64,000 nt of DNA, taken from Micrococcales bacterium 72-143 (GTDB lineage Bacteria; Actinomycetota; Actinomycetes; Actinomycetales; Microbacteriaceae). The stretch spans positions 496,001 through 560,000 of the forward strand of contig MKVM01000003.1 in NCBI GenBank assembly GCA_001898835.1. The letters are read 5' to 3'. The translations under genes and the position numbers were made by a program. Of the stretch, positions 24,313 to 33,340 are shown in pieces. The notes under the pieces are model-generated. The model was not told the origin of the DNA. It worked only from the letters and a program-made list of their open reading frames with translations, and did no database searches. Every line of letters begins with the position of its first letter. Position 1 is the stretch's first letter.

Positions 24313-24343
24313 CGGGCCCGCCGGCATGCGCCGGACGGGCCCG
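24313..24343 (-). terminator. GC-rich hairpin after the small DUF4190-like gene
   Basis: CGGGCCCG-CCGGC pairs with GCCGG-A-CGGGCCCG across a short loop, with one bulged base. It lies 16 bp beyond the stop of the minus-strand gene and before the glycosylase promoter. There is no clear U tract. Confidence 0.65.
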
Positions 24344-24358
24344 AGGTCGAGAGGGCCG

Positions 24359-24622
24359 TCAGTTGTTGACGGCCGAAAGCCCCGCGAGAGCGAAGATGAA
24401 GATGAAGAGCAGCACGTACAGGGCGATCACGACGATGCCGAGGATCACGCCGATCTTCGCCGGAGTGTTCTGGAACCCCGCCTGCTTCGACTGGTTGAGG
24501 GCGATCGCGCTCACGATCAAGCCGATGACTCCCCCGGCCACGATCGCGAGGATGAGGCCCACGATGCCGAGGGTCTTGCCGGGGTAGTCGGTGCCGGCAG
24601 GTGCGGGCTGCAGGTTGGTCAT
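24359..24622 (-). CDS. small DUF4190-like membrane protein
   Basis: An 87-residue protein with two transmembrane helices (about 18-42 and 55-85) joined by a basic loop NQSKQAGFQNTPAKIG. That helix-loop pattern and the leading TLGIVGLILAIVAGG resemble DUF4190. Start at 24622 is preceded by AAGGAGC, a Shine-Dalgarno site. It is paralogous to the next gene upstream (24786-25172), sharing TLGIVGLIL and K/Q-rich loop. Function unknown, probably envelope-associated. Confidence 0.75.
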   Translation of the reverse strand: MTNLQPAPAGTDYPGKTLGIVGLILAIVAGGVIGLIVSAIALNQSKQAGFQNTPAKIGVILGIVVIALYVLLFIFIFALAGLSAVNN

Positions 24623-24739
24623 GTTGCTCCTTGGGAGGTGGTCGGCCGGGATTCGGCCACGCGGGCAGCCTAGCGAGCGGCGCGGGTGCCGAGAAAGGGG
24701 TGCGGTCCCCATCCGTCACATGACGACCGACATGGATGA

Positions 24740-24770
24740 GGGGCCGGGCGGATCGCTCCGCACCGGCCCC
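24740..24770 (-). terminator. stem-loop terminator after the second DUF4190-like gene
   Basis: GGGGCCGG-GCGGA (24740-24752) pairs with TCCGC-A-CCGGCCCC (24757-24770) across a 4-nt loop. It lies 15 bp beyond the gene's stop. It is GC-rich without a U tract, as is common in actinobacteria. Confidence 0.7.
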
Positions 24771-24785
24771 CTGTGGTCGCGCAGC

Positions 24786-25172
24786 TCAGCTGCAGGTGAC
24801 GGTGACCCCGTTGTAGTCGTGCACGCCCGGGCCGAGCTCGCCGCACAGGCTCGCGGCGGTCGCGATGCCGATGATGAACACGATCCAGAAGATGATCCAG
24901 CCGATCGTGCCGAGCGAGCCGATGATGATGCCGACGACGGCGGGGATGTTGCCGAACCCGGCCTTCTTCGACTTGCGCAGCGCGACGATGCTGATGATCA
25001 GACCGACGATCGCGGCGAGGAAGCTCAGGATGAGGCCCACGATGCCGAGGGTGCCGCCGGGGTTGACGGCCGCGGGCGCTGCGCCGTAGGCGGGCTGGGC
25101 GGCGGGCGCGGCGGGCGCCGGCGCGGGGGCGGCCGGCTGGGCGGCGGGGTCGGGGACGTTGGGGTCGGTCAT
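24786..25172 (-). CDS. DUF4190-like membrane protein with Pro/Ala-rich N-terminus
   Basis: A 128-residue protein. Residues 1-38 are a P/A-rich cytoplasmic tail. Two hydrophobic segments follow (about 41-63 and 74-108), with a basic loop RKSKKAGFGN. The extracellular C-terminus carries two cysteines (LCGELGPG and TVTCS) that could form a disulfide. Start ATG at 25172 has an AAGGAGC ribosome site. It is a tandem paralogue of the gene at 24359. Each gene has its own downstream hairpin, so they are probably separately transcribed. Confidence 0.75.
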   Translation of the reverse strand: MTDPNVPDPAAQPAAPAPAPAAPAAQPAYGAAPAAVNPGGTLGIVGLILSFLAAIVGLIISIVALRKSKKAGFGNIPAVVGIIIGSLGTIGWIIFWIVFIIGIATAASLCGELGPGVHDYNGVTVTCS

Positions 25173-25271
25173 GACGCTCCTTGAGATGGTGGTGGATGCT
25201 CGGGCACGCCGAACACGGGCACTCTACCTACCGTCGCCCGGGGCCCGCGACAGGCGTGCCCGGAAACAGGG

Positions 25272-25283
25272 CATGATGGCTAA
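25272..25283 (+). promoter_or_regulatory. -10 box, leaderless start of pfkA
   Basis: CATGAT (25272-25277), six bases, GTG at 25284. Confidence 0.55.
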
Positions 25284-26309
25284 GTGAAGATCGGAATCCT
25301 CACCAGCGGCGGCGACTGTCCCGGACTCAACGCGGTCATCCGCGGCGCGGTGCTCAAGGGGCTCACCCAGCACGACGATGTCGAGTTCGTCGGCATCATG
25401 AACGGCTGGAGGGGCCTCGTCGACGCGGACCTGCATCCGCTCGGCCGCCCCCAGGTCATGGGCATCTCGAAGCAGGGCGGCACGATCCTCGGCACCTCCC
25501 GCACGAACCCCTTCGAGTACGGCGGTGTGGAGCGCGTCAAGGAGGTCATGGCCGACGCCGGCATGGACGCCGTCATCGCGATCGGCGGCGAGGGCACCCT
25601 CGCCGCGGCGAAGCGCCTCACCGACGAGGGCGTGCAGATCGTGGGCGTGCCGAAGACCGTCGACAACGACCTCTCGGCCACCGACTACACCTTCGGCTTC
25701 GACACGGCGGTGCAGATCGCGACCGAGGCGATGGACCGGCTCCGCACCACGGGCGACTCCCATGGGCGCTGCATGGTCGCGGAGGTCATGGGCCGCCACG
25801 TCGGCTGGATCGCGCTGCACTCGGGCATGGCGTCGGGCGCGCACGCGATCCTCATCCCGGAGCGCAAGACGAGCATGGACGAGATCTGCGGATGGGTCGA
25901 CTCGGCTCGCGCGCGCGGTCGTGCCCCCCTCATCGTCGTCGCCGAGGGCTTCCAGCTCGACACCATGGACGACGCCCACTCGGAGCGCGGCCTCGACGCC
26001 TTCGGCCGCCCGCGGCTCGGCGGCATCGGCGACCAGCTGGCCCCCGAGATCGAGGCGCGCACCGGCATCGAGACCCGCGCGACCACCCTCGGCCACATCC
26101 AGCGCGGCGGCACGCCGACCGCCTACGACCGCGTGCTCGCGACCCGCTACGGCATGGCGGTCGTCGACATCGTCCTCGAGGAGCAGTGGGGCAAGATGGT
26201 CGCCCTCCGCGGAACCCAGATCGTCACCGTCCCCTTCGAGGACGCGCTCGGCCGCCTCAAGACGGTGCCGCAGTCGCGCTACGACGAGGCCGCGATCCTG
26301 TTCGGCTAG
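25284..26309 (+). CDS. pfkA: 6-phosphofructokinase
   Basis: A 341-residue group III phosphofructokinase (fructose 6-phosphate to fructose 1,6-bisphosphate). Key motifs are TSGGDCPGLN (7-16), GGEGT (101-105), PKTVDND (123-129) with the catalytic aspartate D127, and MGRHVGW. Glycine at the second position after GGE (GGEGT rather than GGEDT) points to ATP rather than pyrophosphate as phosphoryl donor, as in the Streptomyces enzymes. The lysine in PKT is shared with PPi-dependent relatives, so the donor should be tested. A serine hydrolase gene begins 3 bp downstream. Confidence 0.95.
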   Translation: MKIGILTSGGDCPGLNAVIRGAVLKGLTQHDDVEFVGIMNGWRGLVDADLHPLGRPQVMGISKQGGTILGTSRTNPFEYGGVERVKEVMADAGMDAVIAIGGEGTLAAAKRLTDEGVQIVGVPKTVDNDLSATDYTFGFDTAVQIATEAMDRLRTTGDSHGRCMVAEVMGRHVGWIALHSGMASGAHAILIPERKTSMDEICGWVDSARARGRAPLIVVAEGFQLDTMDDAHSERGLDAFGRPRLGGIGDQLAPEIEARTGIETRATTLGHIQRGGTPTAYDRVLATRYGMAVVDIVLEEQWGKMVALRGTQIVTVPFEDALGRLKTVPQSRYDEAAILFG

Positions 26310-26312
26310 GCC

Positions 26313-27680
26313 GTGACCTCCCCCGCCCGACTCGTCGCGGCGCTCGCGGCGCTCGACCCGCGGGTCGGTGCGGTCGCGCCCGCGCAGGTGCGCGGCGTGT
26401 TCGCCGGCGGCGCCCTGGAGCACCTGGATGCCGGGGGCGAGCTTCCCGCGGAGCCCGCGCGCACGGCGTTCCGCATCGCGTCGTGCACCAAGAGCTTCAC
26501 GGCGGCCGCGGCGCTGCTGCTCGAGGCCGAGGGGCGGCTCGACCTCGACGAGCCGCTCGCGTCCGCGCTCGACGTGCCGCTGCGCATCCGCGGGCCGGAG
26601 GGCCGGCCGCCGACCGTGCTCGACGCCCTCGCGATGCGCGCCGGGTTCCCCACCGACGACCCGTGGGCCGACCGGCAGGAGCCGATCGCCGACGAGGCGT
26701 TCGCCCGGATGCTCGCCGACGGCGTGCGCGCGATCTGGCCGGCGGGGGCGCGCTACGAGTACTCGAACCTCGGCTACGCGATCGTCGGGCGCATCGTGGG
26801 CGTGCGCGCCGGGATGCCGTTCCGCCGCGTCGTGGAGTCACGGCTGCTCCAGCCGCTCGGGCTCACCGGCACGGGCTTCGACTCGGGTGTCGGCAACGCG
26901 ATCACCGGATGCCGGCCCGGCCCCGGCGGCTGGGAGCCGCTGCCGTTCAGTGCGCCGGGCGCGTTCTCGCCCATCGGCGGCCTCTTCAGCACCGCCACCG
27001 ACCTCGCACGCTGGTGCGGCGTGCTGAGCGGGGCGATCGACGCGGGCGAGGCGCTGCCGCGCGCGCTCGCCGAGCGGATGCGGCATCCGCACACAGCCGT
27101 CGCGGGAGACCCCGTGGCCGGCGGGGCGTGGCAGGCGTACGGGCTGGGGCTCGTGGTGCGGGACGACGGTGCGGGGCACCGCTTCGTCGGACACAGCGGC
27201 GGGTACCCGGGCTTCACGACGCGCATGGAGTGGGAGCAGGGCTCGGGCATCGGCGCGGTCGTCTTCGAGAACGCGACGTACACGGCGCTCACCCCCGCCG
27301 TGCAGGCGGTGTTCGACGGGGCGTTCGAGGTGACGGATGCCACTCCCGCCCCGGCGGACCCGCCCGCCTTCGCGCCGTGGCCGGAGACGGTCGCCGCTGC
27401 CGACGCGCTGCGTCGCTCGCTCGCCCTCGGCTCGCTCGGCGATCCGGTGCTCTTCGACGCGTGCGTCGACCTCGACGTGCCGCTCGCCCGGCGGGAGGCG
27501 GCGCTCGGCGAGCTGCTCGCCTCGATCGGCGGGGTGATGGAGTCGGGTCCCGTCGCGCACGACACCCCGGCTCGCGCGAGTTGGGAGCTGCGGGGCCCGC
27601 GCGGCGTCCTCGGCTGCCGCATCCTCCTGACGCCGCTCGCGGATCCGCGCGTGCAGAAGCTGGAGATCGTCGCGGCCTGA
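26313..27680 (+). CDS. serine hydrolase, beta-lactamase/class C family
   Basis: A 455-residue penicillin-binding-protein-like hydrolase. The nucleophile motif is SCTK (S57, K60) and the second motif YSN (150-152). The third, HSG, lies in FVGHSGGYPGF. There is no signal peptide, so it is presumably cytoplasmic, like many esterase/D-aminopeptidase-type members. A C-terminal domain of about 130 residues follows the catalytic part. GTG start 3 bp after pfkA, so it is probably co-transcribed, although no functional link to glycolysis is obvious. Confidence 0.88.
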   Translation: MTSPARLVAALAALDPRVGAVAPAQVRGVFAGGALEHLDAGGELPAEPARTAFRIASCTKSFTAAAALLLEAEGRLDLDEPLASALDVPLRIRGPEGRPPTVLDALAMRAGFPTDDPWADRQEPIADEAFARMLADGVRAIWPAGARYEYSNLGYAIVGRIVGVRAGMPFRRVVESRLLQPLGLTGTGFDSGVGNAITGCRPGPGGWEPLPFSAPGAFSPIGGLFSTATDLARWCGVLSGAIDAGEALPRALAERMRHPHTAVAGDPVAGGAWQAYGLGLVVRDDGAGHRFVGHSGGYPGFTTRMEWEQGSGIGAVVFENATYTALTPAVQAVFDGAFEVTDATPAPADPPAFAPWPETVAAADALRRSLALGSLGDPVLFDACVDLDVPLARREAALGELLASIGGVMESGPVAHDTPARASWELRGPRGVLGCRILLTPLADPRVQKLEIVAA

Positions 27681-27702
27681 GCGCCGCGGCGACGATCGCG
27701 CC

Positions 27703-27750
27703 CCCGCTGGTCGACTGCCGCCACGCAGGCGGCGGTGTATCGAGACCCCC
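27703..27750. repeat. GGTTTCGATACGCC-type dispersed repeat, reverse orientation
   Basis: Read on the minus strand it begins GGGGGTCTCGATACACCG, has an internal GCCGCCTGCGTGGCGGC-type hairpin and ends GTCGACCAGCGGG. This matches the plan of the element at 23251-23294. It lies between the serine hydrolase stop and the AcuI-type gene. Confidence 0.75.
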
Positions 27751-27844
27751 CGCACGCGCCACGCCCGAGGGCATGCACGCCCGTCCGCCATCCGCGTGCC
27801 GTCGCTCCCCGCGGCGCGCCGCTCCCCCGGCGAGGACGGCGACG

Positions 27845-27856
27845 TAGGCTCGGCAC
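27845..27856 (+). promoter_or_regulatory. -10 box, leaderless start of the AcuI-type gene
   Basis: TAGGCT (27845-27850), six bases, ATG at 27857. Confidence 0.65.
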
Positions 27857-28834
27857 ATGGTGCGCGCGCTGCAGATGACCCGGGACGGCGAGGGCGCGAG
27901 CGCCCGGTTCGTGGAGCTCGACGAGTCCGAGCTGGGCGAGGGCGAGGTGCTGCTCGACGTCGCCTACTCGAGCCTCAACTTCAAGGACGGCCTCGCCCTG
28001 CGCGGCGACCGCGGCGTCGCCCGTGTCTCGCCGCTCGTGCCGGGGATCGACGTGGTCGGCACGGTCGCGACGTCGAGCGACGAGCGGTGGGCACCGGGCG
28101 ACGAGGTCGTGCTCACCGGCGCCGGACTCGGCGAAACCCGCAACGGGGGTTACAGCATCCGGGCGCGCGTGCCCTCCGACGACCTGGTGCGCGTCCCCGA
28201 GAAGCTCGGGATGCGCCGGGTCGCCGCGATCGGCACCGCCGGCTTCACCGCGGCGCAGGCCGTGCTCGCGCTCGAGCACGCCGACATCCCCGACGGCGAC
28301 GTCGTCGTCACCGGCGCGACCGGGGGGCTCGGATCGATCGCGGTCATGCTGCTCGCCGCGTCCGGCCGCCGCGTCGTGGCGGCGACCGGCCACCCCGACG
28401 ACCGGGGCTACCTCGAACGCCTCGGCGCATCCGAGCTGCTGGGCCGCGCCGAGCTGCAGCAGGCGGGCAAGCCGCTGCAGGGGAGCCGCTGGGCGGGCGC
28501 CGTCGACGTGGCCGGCGGCACGACGCTCGCGACTCTGCTCGCGCAGACCCGATACGGTGGCGCGGTCGCCTCGTGCGGCCTCGTCGAGGGCCCCGAGCTC
28601 GCGACGACCGTGATGCCGTTCATCCTGCGCGGGGTGAGCCTCCTCGGCATCAACTCGGTCGAGGCGCCGCTCGTCACCCGCGACCGGGTGTGGGAGCGGC
28701 TCGAGCGCGACCTCGACCTGGCGCTGCTCGACAGCCTCACGACCGAGATCGCCCTCGACGAGGTGCCCGGATACGCGGGCCGCATCCTCGCGGGCGACAC
28801 CCGGGGCCGGATCGCCGTGCGCGTGGGAGACTGA
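27857..28834 (+). CDS. AcuI/YhdH-type NADPH-dependent enoyl reductase
   Basis: A 325-residue MDR-superfamily oxidoreductase of the YhdH/YhfP/AcuI group, which includes acryloyl-CoA reductases. The marker YSSLNFKDGLALRG (about 37-50), PGIDVVGTV (about 62-70), the Rossmann VVVTGATGGLGSIAVMLL (about 153-170) and the late VSLLGINSVEAP are diagnostic. It is cytoplasmic, with no zinc ligands. The natural substrate may be an enoyl-CoA or quinone. A DUF1304 gene follows after 4 bp. Confidence 0.9.
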   Translation: MVRALQMTRDGEGASARFVELDESELGEGEVLLDVAYSSLNFKDGLALRGDRGVARVSPLVPGIDVVGTVATSSDERWAPGDEVVLTGAGLGETRNGGYSIRARVPSDDLVRVPEKLGMRRVAAIGTAGFTAAQAVLALEHADIPDGDVVVTGATGGLGSIAVMLLAASGRRVVAATGHPDDRGYLERLGASELLGRAELQQAGKPLQGSRWAGAVDVAGGTTLATLLAQTRYGGAVASCGLVEGPELATTVMPFILRGVSLLGINSVEAPLVTRDRVWERLERDLDLALLDSLTTEIALDEVPGYAGRILAGDTRGRIAVRVGD

Positions 28835-28838
28835 CCGC

Positions 28839-29255
28839 ATGGACGCCATCGGAGCCATCCTGGTCGCGGGCTCGGTCTTCGCCGGGATCGCCGCCGCCAT
28901 CCACGTGTACATCTGGGTGCTCGAGAGCGTGCTCTGGACGCGCGAGTCGACCCGCCGCACCTTCGGGGTGAAGACCGCCGAGGAGGCGGACATCCTCCGC
29001 GGCATGGCCTACAACCAGGGCTTCTACAACCTCTTCCTGGCCCTCGGCGTGGTCGTGGGGCTCGTGCTGCTGTGGTCGGGGCTCGCGGTCGCGGGCCTCG
29101 TGCTCACCCTGTTCGCGTGCCTCAGCATGGTGCTCGCGGCGCTCGTGCTGCTGAGCGCCAACCGCCGGATGCTGCGCGCCGCCCTCGTGCAGGGAGCGGC
29201 GCCGCTCATCGCGGTCGTGCTGCTGGCGATCGGGCTGACGCAGACCGTCGGCTGA
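28839..29255 (+). CDS. DUF1304 family membrane protein
   Basis: A 138-residue protein with four transmembrane helices (about 5-28, 62-83, 85-110, 118-137). HVYIWVLESVLW (about 22-33), AYNQGFYNLFLALG (about 57-70) and LLSANRRMLRAALVQGAAPLI are the DUF1304 signatures. Function unknown. It starts 4 bp after the AcuI-type reductase and is probably co-transcribed. Confidence 0.9.
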   Translation: MDAIGAILVAGSVFAGIAAAIHVYIWVLESVLWTRESTRRTFGVKTAEEADILRGMAYNQGFYNLFLALGVVVGLVLLWSGLAVAGLVLTLFACLSMVLAALVLLSANRRMLRAALVQGAAPLIAVVLLAIGLTQTVG

Positions 29256-29290
29256 GTAGCGCGCGGCGCTCCAGCACCGCCACCCCGCTC

Positions 29291-29346
29291 TCGTTGGGCG
29301 CGTATGGCGGCCTCCCCGGTCACGAGACAGCCATAACCGACCAATG
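29291..29346. repeat. 56-bp palindrome, diverged GAGTGGTCG family (member 6)
   Basis: Arms 29291-29308 (TCGTTGGGCGCGTATGGC) and 29329-29346 (GCCATAACCGACCAATGA) are complementary at 14 of 18 positions. The right arm keeps the family core as ACCGACCA. It lies between convergent genes (DUF1304 and hemL). Confidence 0.65.
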
Positions 29347-29362
29347 AAGGGGCAGCGGCTCG

Positions 29363-30679
29363 TCAGGCGGAGCGTGCGGCGGCCGCGGCACGCGCCGCGG
29401 CGGGGAGCGCCACGCGGATGCGGTCGAGCGCCGCGTCGTCGTGCGCGGCCGTGAGGAACCACGCCTCGAAGACGCTCGGCGGCGGCGCGATGCCCGCCTC
29501 GAGGAGAGCGTGGAAGAACGGCGGATACCGCCACGCCTCCTGCTCCTTCGCATCCGCGTAGTCGCGCACCGGCTGCTCGCGGAAGGCGATCGAGAACAGG
29601 CTGCCCGCACGCGGGACGACGTGGGCGACCCCCTCCGCCGCGAGCGCCTCCGAGACCCACCCGGCCACCGCATCCGCCGCCGCGTCGACGTGCGCGTACA
29701 CGCCGGCGTCCGCGAGCCGCAGCGTGGTGAGGCCCGCGGTGACGGCGAGCGGGTTCCCCGAGAGCGTGCCCGCCTGGTAGACGGGGCCGAGGGGCGCGAG
29801 CAGGTCCATGAGCTCCGCGCGGCCGCCGAGCGCGGCGAGCGGCATCCCGCCGCCGACCACCTTGCCGAAGGTGAAGAGGTCGGGCGCCCACCCCTCGGCC
29901 GCCCCCTCGAGCCCCCACCAGCCGGCCGGCCCGACGCGGAACCCGGTGAGCACCTCGTCGAGGATGAGCAGCGCGCCCTCCGCGCGCACGAGCTCGCGCA
30001 GCCCCCGGTTGAAGCCCGGCTCGGGCGCGAGCACCCCGGCGTTCGCGCCGGCCGCCTCCGTGATGACGGCCGCGATGCGCCCCGGATGGGCGGCGAACGC
30101 CGCGCGCACCGCGTCGAGGTCGTTGTACGGCAGCACGAGGGTGAGACCCGCGACCGCCTCCGGCACGCCCGCCGAGCCGGGCAGGCCCTGGGTGGCGACA
30201 CCCGAGCCCGCCTCCGCGAGCAGGCCGTCGGAGTGGCCGTGGTAGTGCCCCGCGAACTTGATCACGAGGTCGCGCCCGGTCGCGCCGCGCGCGAGCCGGA
30301 TCGCCGTCATGGTCGCCTCGGTGCCCGTCGACACGAGGCGCAGCCGCTCGACCCCGCTCGCCGGGCCGAGGCGGTCGCGCACGAGCTCGGCGAGCTCCGT
30401 CTCGACGGGCGTCGACGCGCCGAACGAGAGCCCGCGGGCGGCGGCGGCCTGCACGGCGGCCACGACCTCCGGATGCGCGTGGCCGAGCAGCGCGGGCCCC
30501 CACGACGCGACGAGGTCGACGTACTCGCGGCCCTCGACATCCGTCACGTAGGGGCCGTGCGCCGACACGAGGAACCGCGGCGTGCCGCCCACCGAGCCGT
30601 AGGCGCGCACGGGCGAGTTGACTCCGCCCGGCAACGCCGCCCGCGCCCGCGCGAACGCCGACTCGTTACCCTCCGTCAC
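29363..30679 (-). CDS. hemL: glutamate-1-semialdehyde 2,1-aminomutase
   Basis: A 438-residue PLP enzyme that makes 5-aminolevulinate from glutamate-1-semialdehyde, the second step of heme synthesis. The PLP lysine is K273 in [29 protein letters not shown] residues 16-32, GHYHGHSDG (144-152) and [10 protein letters not shown] (239-248) are conserved. The GTG at 30679 overlaps the hemB stop (GTGA), and longer upstream frames are hemB shadows. Last gene of the hemQ-H-C-D-B-L operon. Confidence 0.97.
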   Translation of the reverse strand: MTEGNESAFARARAALPGGVNSPVRAYGSVGGTPRFLVSAHGPYVTDVEGREYVDLVASWGPALLGHAHPEVVAAVQAAAARGLSFGASTPVETELAELVRDRLGPASGVERLRLVSTGTEATMTAIRLARGATGRDLVIKFAGHYHGHSDGLLAEAGSGVATQGLPGSAGVPEAVAGLTLVLPYNDLDAVRAAFAAHPGRIAAVITEAAGANAGVLAPEPGFNRGLRELVRAEGALLILDEVLTGFRVGPAGWWGLEGAAEGWAPDLFTFGKVVGGGMPLAALGGRAELMDLLAPLGPVYQAGTLSGNPLAVTAGLTTLRLADAGVYAHVDAAADAVAGWVSEALAAEGVAHVVPRAGSLFSIAFREQPVRDYADAKEQEAWRYPPFFHALLEAGIAPPPSVFEAWFLTAAHDDAALDRIRVALPAAARAAAAARSA

Positions 30680-31659
30680 GCCCGCGCCCAGCGTTCGGCC
30701 GCCTCGACCGCGAAGTACGTCAGCACGGCGTCGGCCCCGGCACGCACGATCGAGACGAGCGACTCGTCGACGGCGCGGTCGCGGTCGATCCAGCCGTTCT
30801 GCGCCGCGGCCGCGACCATCGCGTACTCCCCCGACACCTGGTACGCCCACACCGGCACCGGCGAGGCGGCCGCCGCATCCGCGAGCACGTCGAGGTAGCT
30901 CATCGCGGGCTTCACCATGACGACGTCGGCGCCCTCGGCCACATCGAGCTCCACCTCGTGGGCGCCCTCGCGACGGTTCGCGGGATCCAGCTGGTAGCTG
31001 CGGCGGTCGCCGACGAGCGACGACTGCACCGCCTCCCGGAACGGCCCGTAGAACGCGGATGCGTACTTCGCCGCGTAGGCGAGGATCGGCACGTCGCGCG
31101 CCCCCGCCGCATCCAGCGCCGCCCGCACGGCGGCGACCTGGCCGTCCATCATGCCCGAGAGGCCCACGAGCTGCGACCCGGCCTCGGCCTGCGCGATCGC
31201 CATCTCGCGGTAGCGCACGAGCGTGGCGTCGTTGTCGACCCGCCCCGCCTCGTCGAGCACGCCGCAGTGCCCGTGGTCGGTGAACTCGTCGAGGCACAGG
31301 TCGGTCTGCACGACGAGCGCGTCGCCCACCTCCGCGGCCGCGATCCGGGTGGCGACGTTGAGGATGCCGTCGCGGTCGGTCGCGCCGGAGCCCTGCGCGT
31401 CCTTCTCCACCGGCACCCCGAACAGCATGACCCCGCCGATGCCGGCCGCGGCGGCCCGCTGCAGCTCGGCGCGGAACGAGTCGAGCGAGTGCTGCACGAC
31501 GCCCGGCATCGAGGCGATCGGGCGCGGCGCATCCGCCCCCTCCGCCACGAACAGGGGCAGCACGAGCTGCGCGGGGGCAACGCGCGTCTGCTGCGCGAGC
31601 CGACGCCAGGCCGGGCTCTGCCGCAGCCGACGCGGGCGGATGACGGGGGCGCCGTTCAT
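30676..31659 (-). CDS. hemB: porphobilinogen synthase
   Basis: A 327-residue enzyme condensing two 5-aminolevulinates to porphobilinogen. Schiff-base lysines are K198 (AYAAKYAS) and K250 (MVKPAMSY). The metal-site region reads [14 protein letters not shown], with C122, D124 and C132. Classical zinc enzymes have three cysteines; here the middle ligand is aspartate, a hybrid arrangement that leaves zinc versus magnesium dependence open. The ATG at 31659 overlaps the hemD stop (ATGA), and its own stop overlaps the hemL GTG. Confidence 0.97.
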   Translation of the reverse strand: MNGAPVIRPRRLRQSPAWRRLAQQTRVAPAQLVLPLFVAEGADAPRPIASMPGVVQHSLDSFRAELQRAAAAGIGGVMLFGVPVEKDAQGSGATDRDGILNVATRIAAAEVGDALVVQTDLCLDEFTDHGHCGVLDEAGRVDNDATLVRYREMAIAQAEAGSQLVGLSGMMDGQVAAVRAALDAAGARDVPILAYAAKYASAFYGPFREAVQSSLVGDRRSYQLDPANRREGAHEVELDVAEGADVVMVKPAMSYLDVLADAAAASPVPVWAYQVSGEYAMVAAAAQNGWIDRDRAVDESLVSIVRAGADAVLTYFAVEAAERWARA

Positions 31660-32429
31660 TCCGCCTCCGCGTACTCGACGAGAGCCTCGATGAGCGAGTC
31701 GGCGCTGCGCTCCTCCGCGATGACGTGCACGGCGAGGCCGGCGGCGCGCGCGTCGAACGCGGTGCGCGGGCCGATGCACGCCACGACCGTCTGCTCGGGG
31801 AGGGGGGCGAGCTGCTCCGCCACCTGACGCGCGACCGACCCCGAGGTCACGAGGATCGCCCGGATGCGGCCCGACGCGACGTCGCGCGCCACCTCCGGCG
31901 TCGCCGGGACGCCGACCGTGCGGTACGCCGTCACGAACTCGACGGCGAAGCCGAGCTTCTGCAGGCCGGCCACGAGCGTCGGCTCGGCGATGTCCGACTG
32001 CGGGATGAGCACGCGACCGCGGATGCCGGAGTCGGGCCACTCCTTCACGAGCCCGCGCGCCGAGTTATCGGAGCTCGGCACGAAGTCCACCCGGTACCCC
32101 GCTAGCTGCAGGGCTGCGGCGGTAGTCTCCCCGACCGCCGCGATGCGCGTGCCGTCGGGCACCTCGACACGCTCGCCCTTCAGCACGTCGACGGTGGTGG
32201 CGCTCGTCACGACGATCCACGCGTACTGCCCGTCCTGCAGCTCGTGGAGCGCGTTGGCGAGGGTGGTCGGGTCGTCGGTCGAGGCGAAGTTGATGAGCGG
32301 CGCGATGACGGGGATGCCGCCGAAGCTGCGCACGGTCGCCGCGACCGAGTCGCCCCAGGTGCCGCCGCGCGGCACGAGCACGCGCCAGCCGCCGAGCGGC
32401 TTCGCGGGCTTCGCAGCGTCGGCGCTCAC
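31656..32429 (-). CDS. hemD: uroporphyrinogen-III synthase
   Basis: A 257-residue enzyme that cyclises hydroxymethylbilane to uroporphyrinogen III. It has the two-domain HEM4 fold with weak sequence conservation: [17 protein letters not shown] near the start, [12 protein letters not shown] (about 79-90), and [16 protein letters not shown] (about 191-206). It is a stand-alone HemD, not fused to a methyltransferase as in some actinobacteria. GTG start overlaps the hemC stop. Confidence 0.92.
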   Translation of the reverse strand: MSADAAKPAKPLGGWRVLVPRGGTWGDSVAATVRSFGGIPVIAPLINFASTDDPTTLANALHELQDGQYAWIVVTSATTVDVLKGERVEVPDGTRIAAVGETTAAALQLAGYRVDFVPSSDNSARGLVKEWPDSGIRGRVLIPQSDIAEPTLVAGLQKLGFAVEFVTAYRTVGVPATPEVARDVASGRIRAILVTSGSVARQVAEQLAPLPEQTVVACIGPRTAFDARAAGLAVHVIAEERSADSLIEALVEYAEAE

Positions 32430-33340
32430 GGTCGGGCTCCCCCCAGCGGGGCGAGCTCGGCCGCACCGGCCTCGAGCAGCTCGTCGGCGACCCGCGCGGC
32501 GAGCTCGGCCGCCGGGTCGCGGGCGTCCTCGGGGTAGAGGGCGTGGGATGCCGTGAGCTGCTCGGAGCCGTCCACCGAGTACACCCGCGCCGAGAGCAGC
32601 AGCAGGCCGTCCTCGAACAGGGCCGACGCGCCGAGCGGAGCCGCGCATCCGGCCTCGAGGCGGGCGAGCACGCCGCGCTCCGCCTCGGCCGTGAGGCGGC
32701 TCGGCTTGTGCTCGAGCTTCGCGACCGCCCTCTCGCCACCCGCGCGGGTCTCGACCGCGAGGGCCCCCTGCGCGGGTGCGGTCGGCCACGAAGTCAGGCT
32801 CAGCCACTCGGTGATCGCGTCGTCGCGCCCGAGACGGTCGAGGCCCGCGGCGGCGAGCACGACCGCGTCCAGCTGCCGCTCGGGGTCGTCGGTCTCCAGC
32901 CGCCCGAGCCGGGTGTCGACGTTGCCGCGGATGTCGACCACCTCGAGGTCGGGGCGCCGCCGCAGCAGTTGGGCGCGGCGCCGCGGGGATCCGGTGCCCA
33001 CCCGCGCACCGGCGGGGAGCGAGTCGAGGTCGCGACCCCCGGATGCGCACACCGCGTCGCGCGCGTCGGCCCGCTTCGGCACGGCGGCCACCGTCACGCC
33101 GGGCAGCGCGGCCGTCGGCAGGTCCTTGTAGGAGTGCACGACCGCGTCGACCTCACCCGCAAGGAGTGCCTCGCGCAGCGCCGCCGCGAACACCCCCGCA
33201 CCGCCGAGGTCGGCGAGCGGCGCGCTCGAGCGGTCGCCCTCGCTCTCGATGACGACGAGCTCGGCGCCGAGCCGGCCGGCGACCGTGCCGGCCTGGGCGA
33301 GCGCGAGCGCGCTCCCCCGGGTGCCCAGCCGCAGGGTCAC
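32426..33340 (-). CDS. hemC: hydroxymethylbilane synthase (porphobilinogen deaminase)
   Basis: A 304-residue enzyme polymerising four porphobilinogens. RLGTRGSALALAQ (4-16), SYKDLP (70-75), GTGSPRRRAQL (116-126) and the dipyrromethane-cofactor cysteine C232 in LEAGCAAPLGA are all present. GTG start at 33340 overlaps the ferrochelatase stop (GTGA). Length is normal for the family. Confidence 0.96.
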   Translation of the reverse strand: MTLRLGTRGSALALAQAGTVAGRLGAELVVIESEGDRSSAPLADLGGAGVFAAALREALLAGEVDAVVHSYKDLPTAALPGVTVAAVPKRADARDAVCASGGRDLDSLPAGARVGTGSPRRRAQLLRRRPDLEVVDIRGNVDTRLGRLETDDPERQLDAVVLAAAGLDRLGRDDAITEWLSLTSWPTAPAQGALAVETRAGGERAVAKLEHKPSRLTAEAERGVLARLEAGCAAPLGASALFEDGLLLLSARVYSVDGSEQLTASHALYPEDARDPAAELAARVADELLEAGAAELAPLGGARP

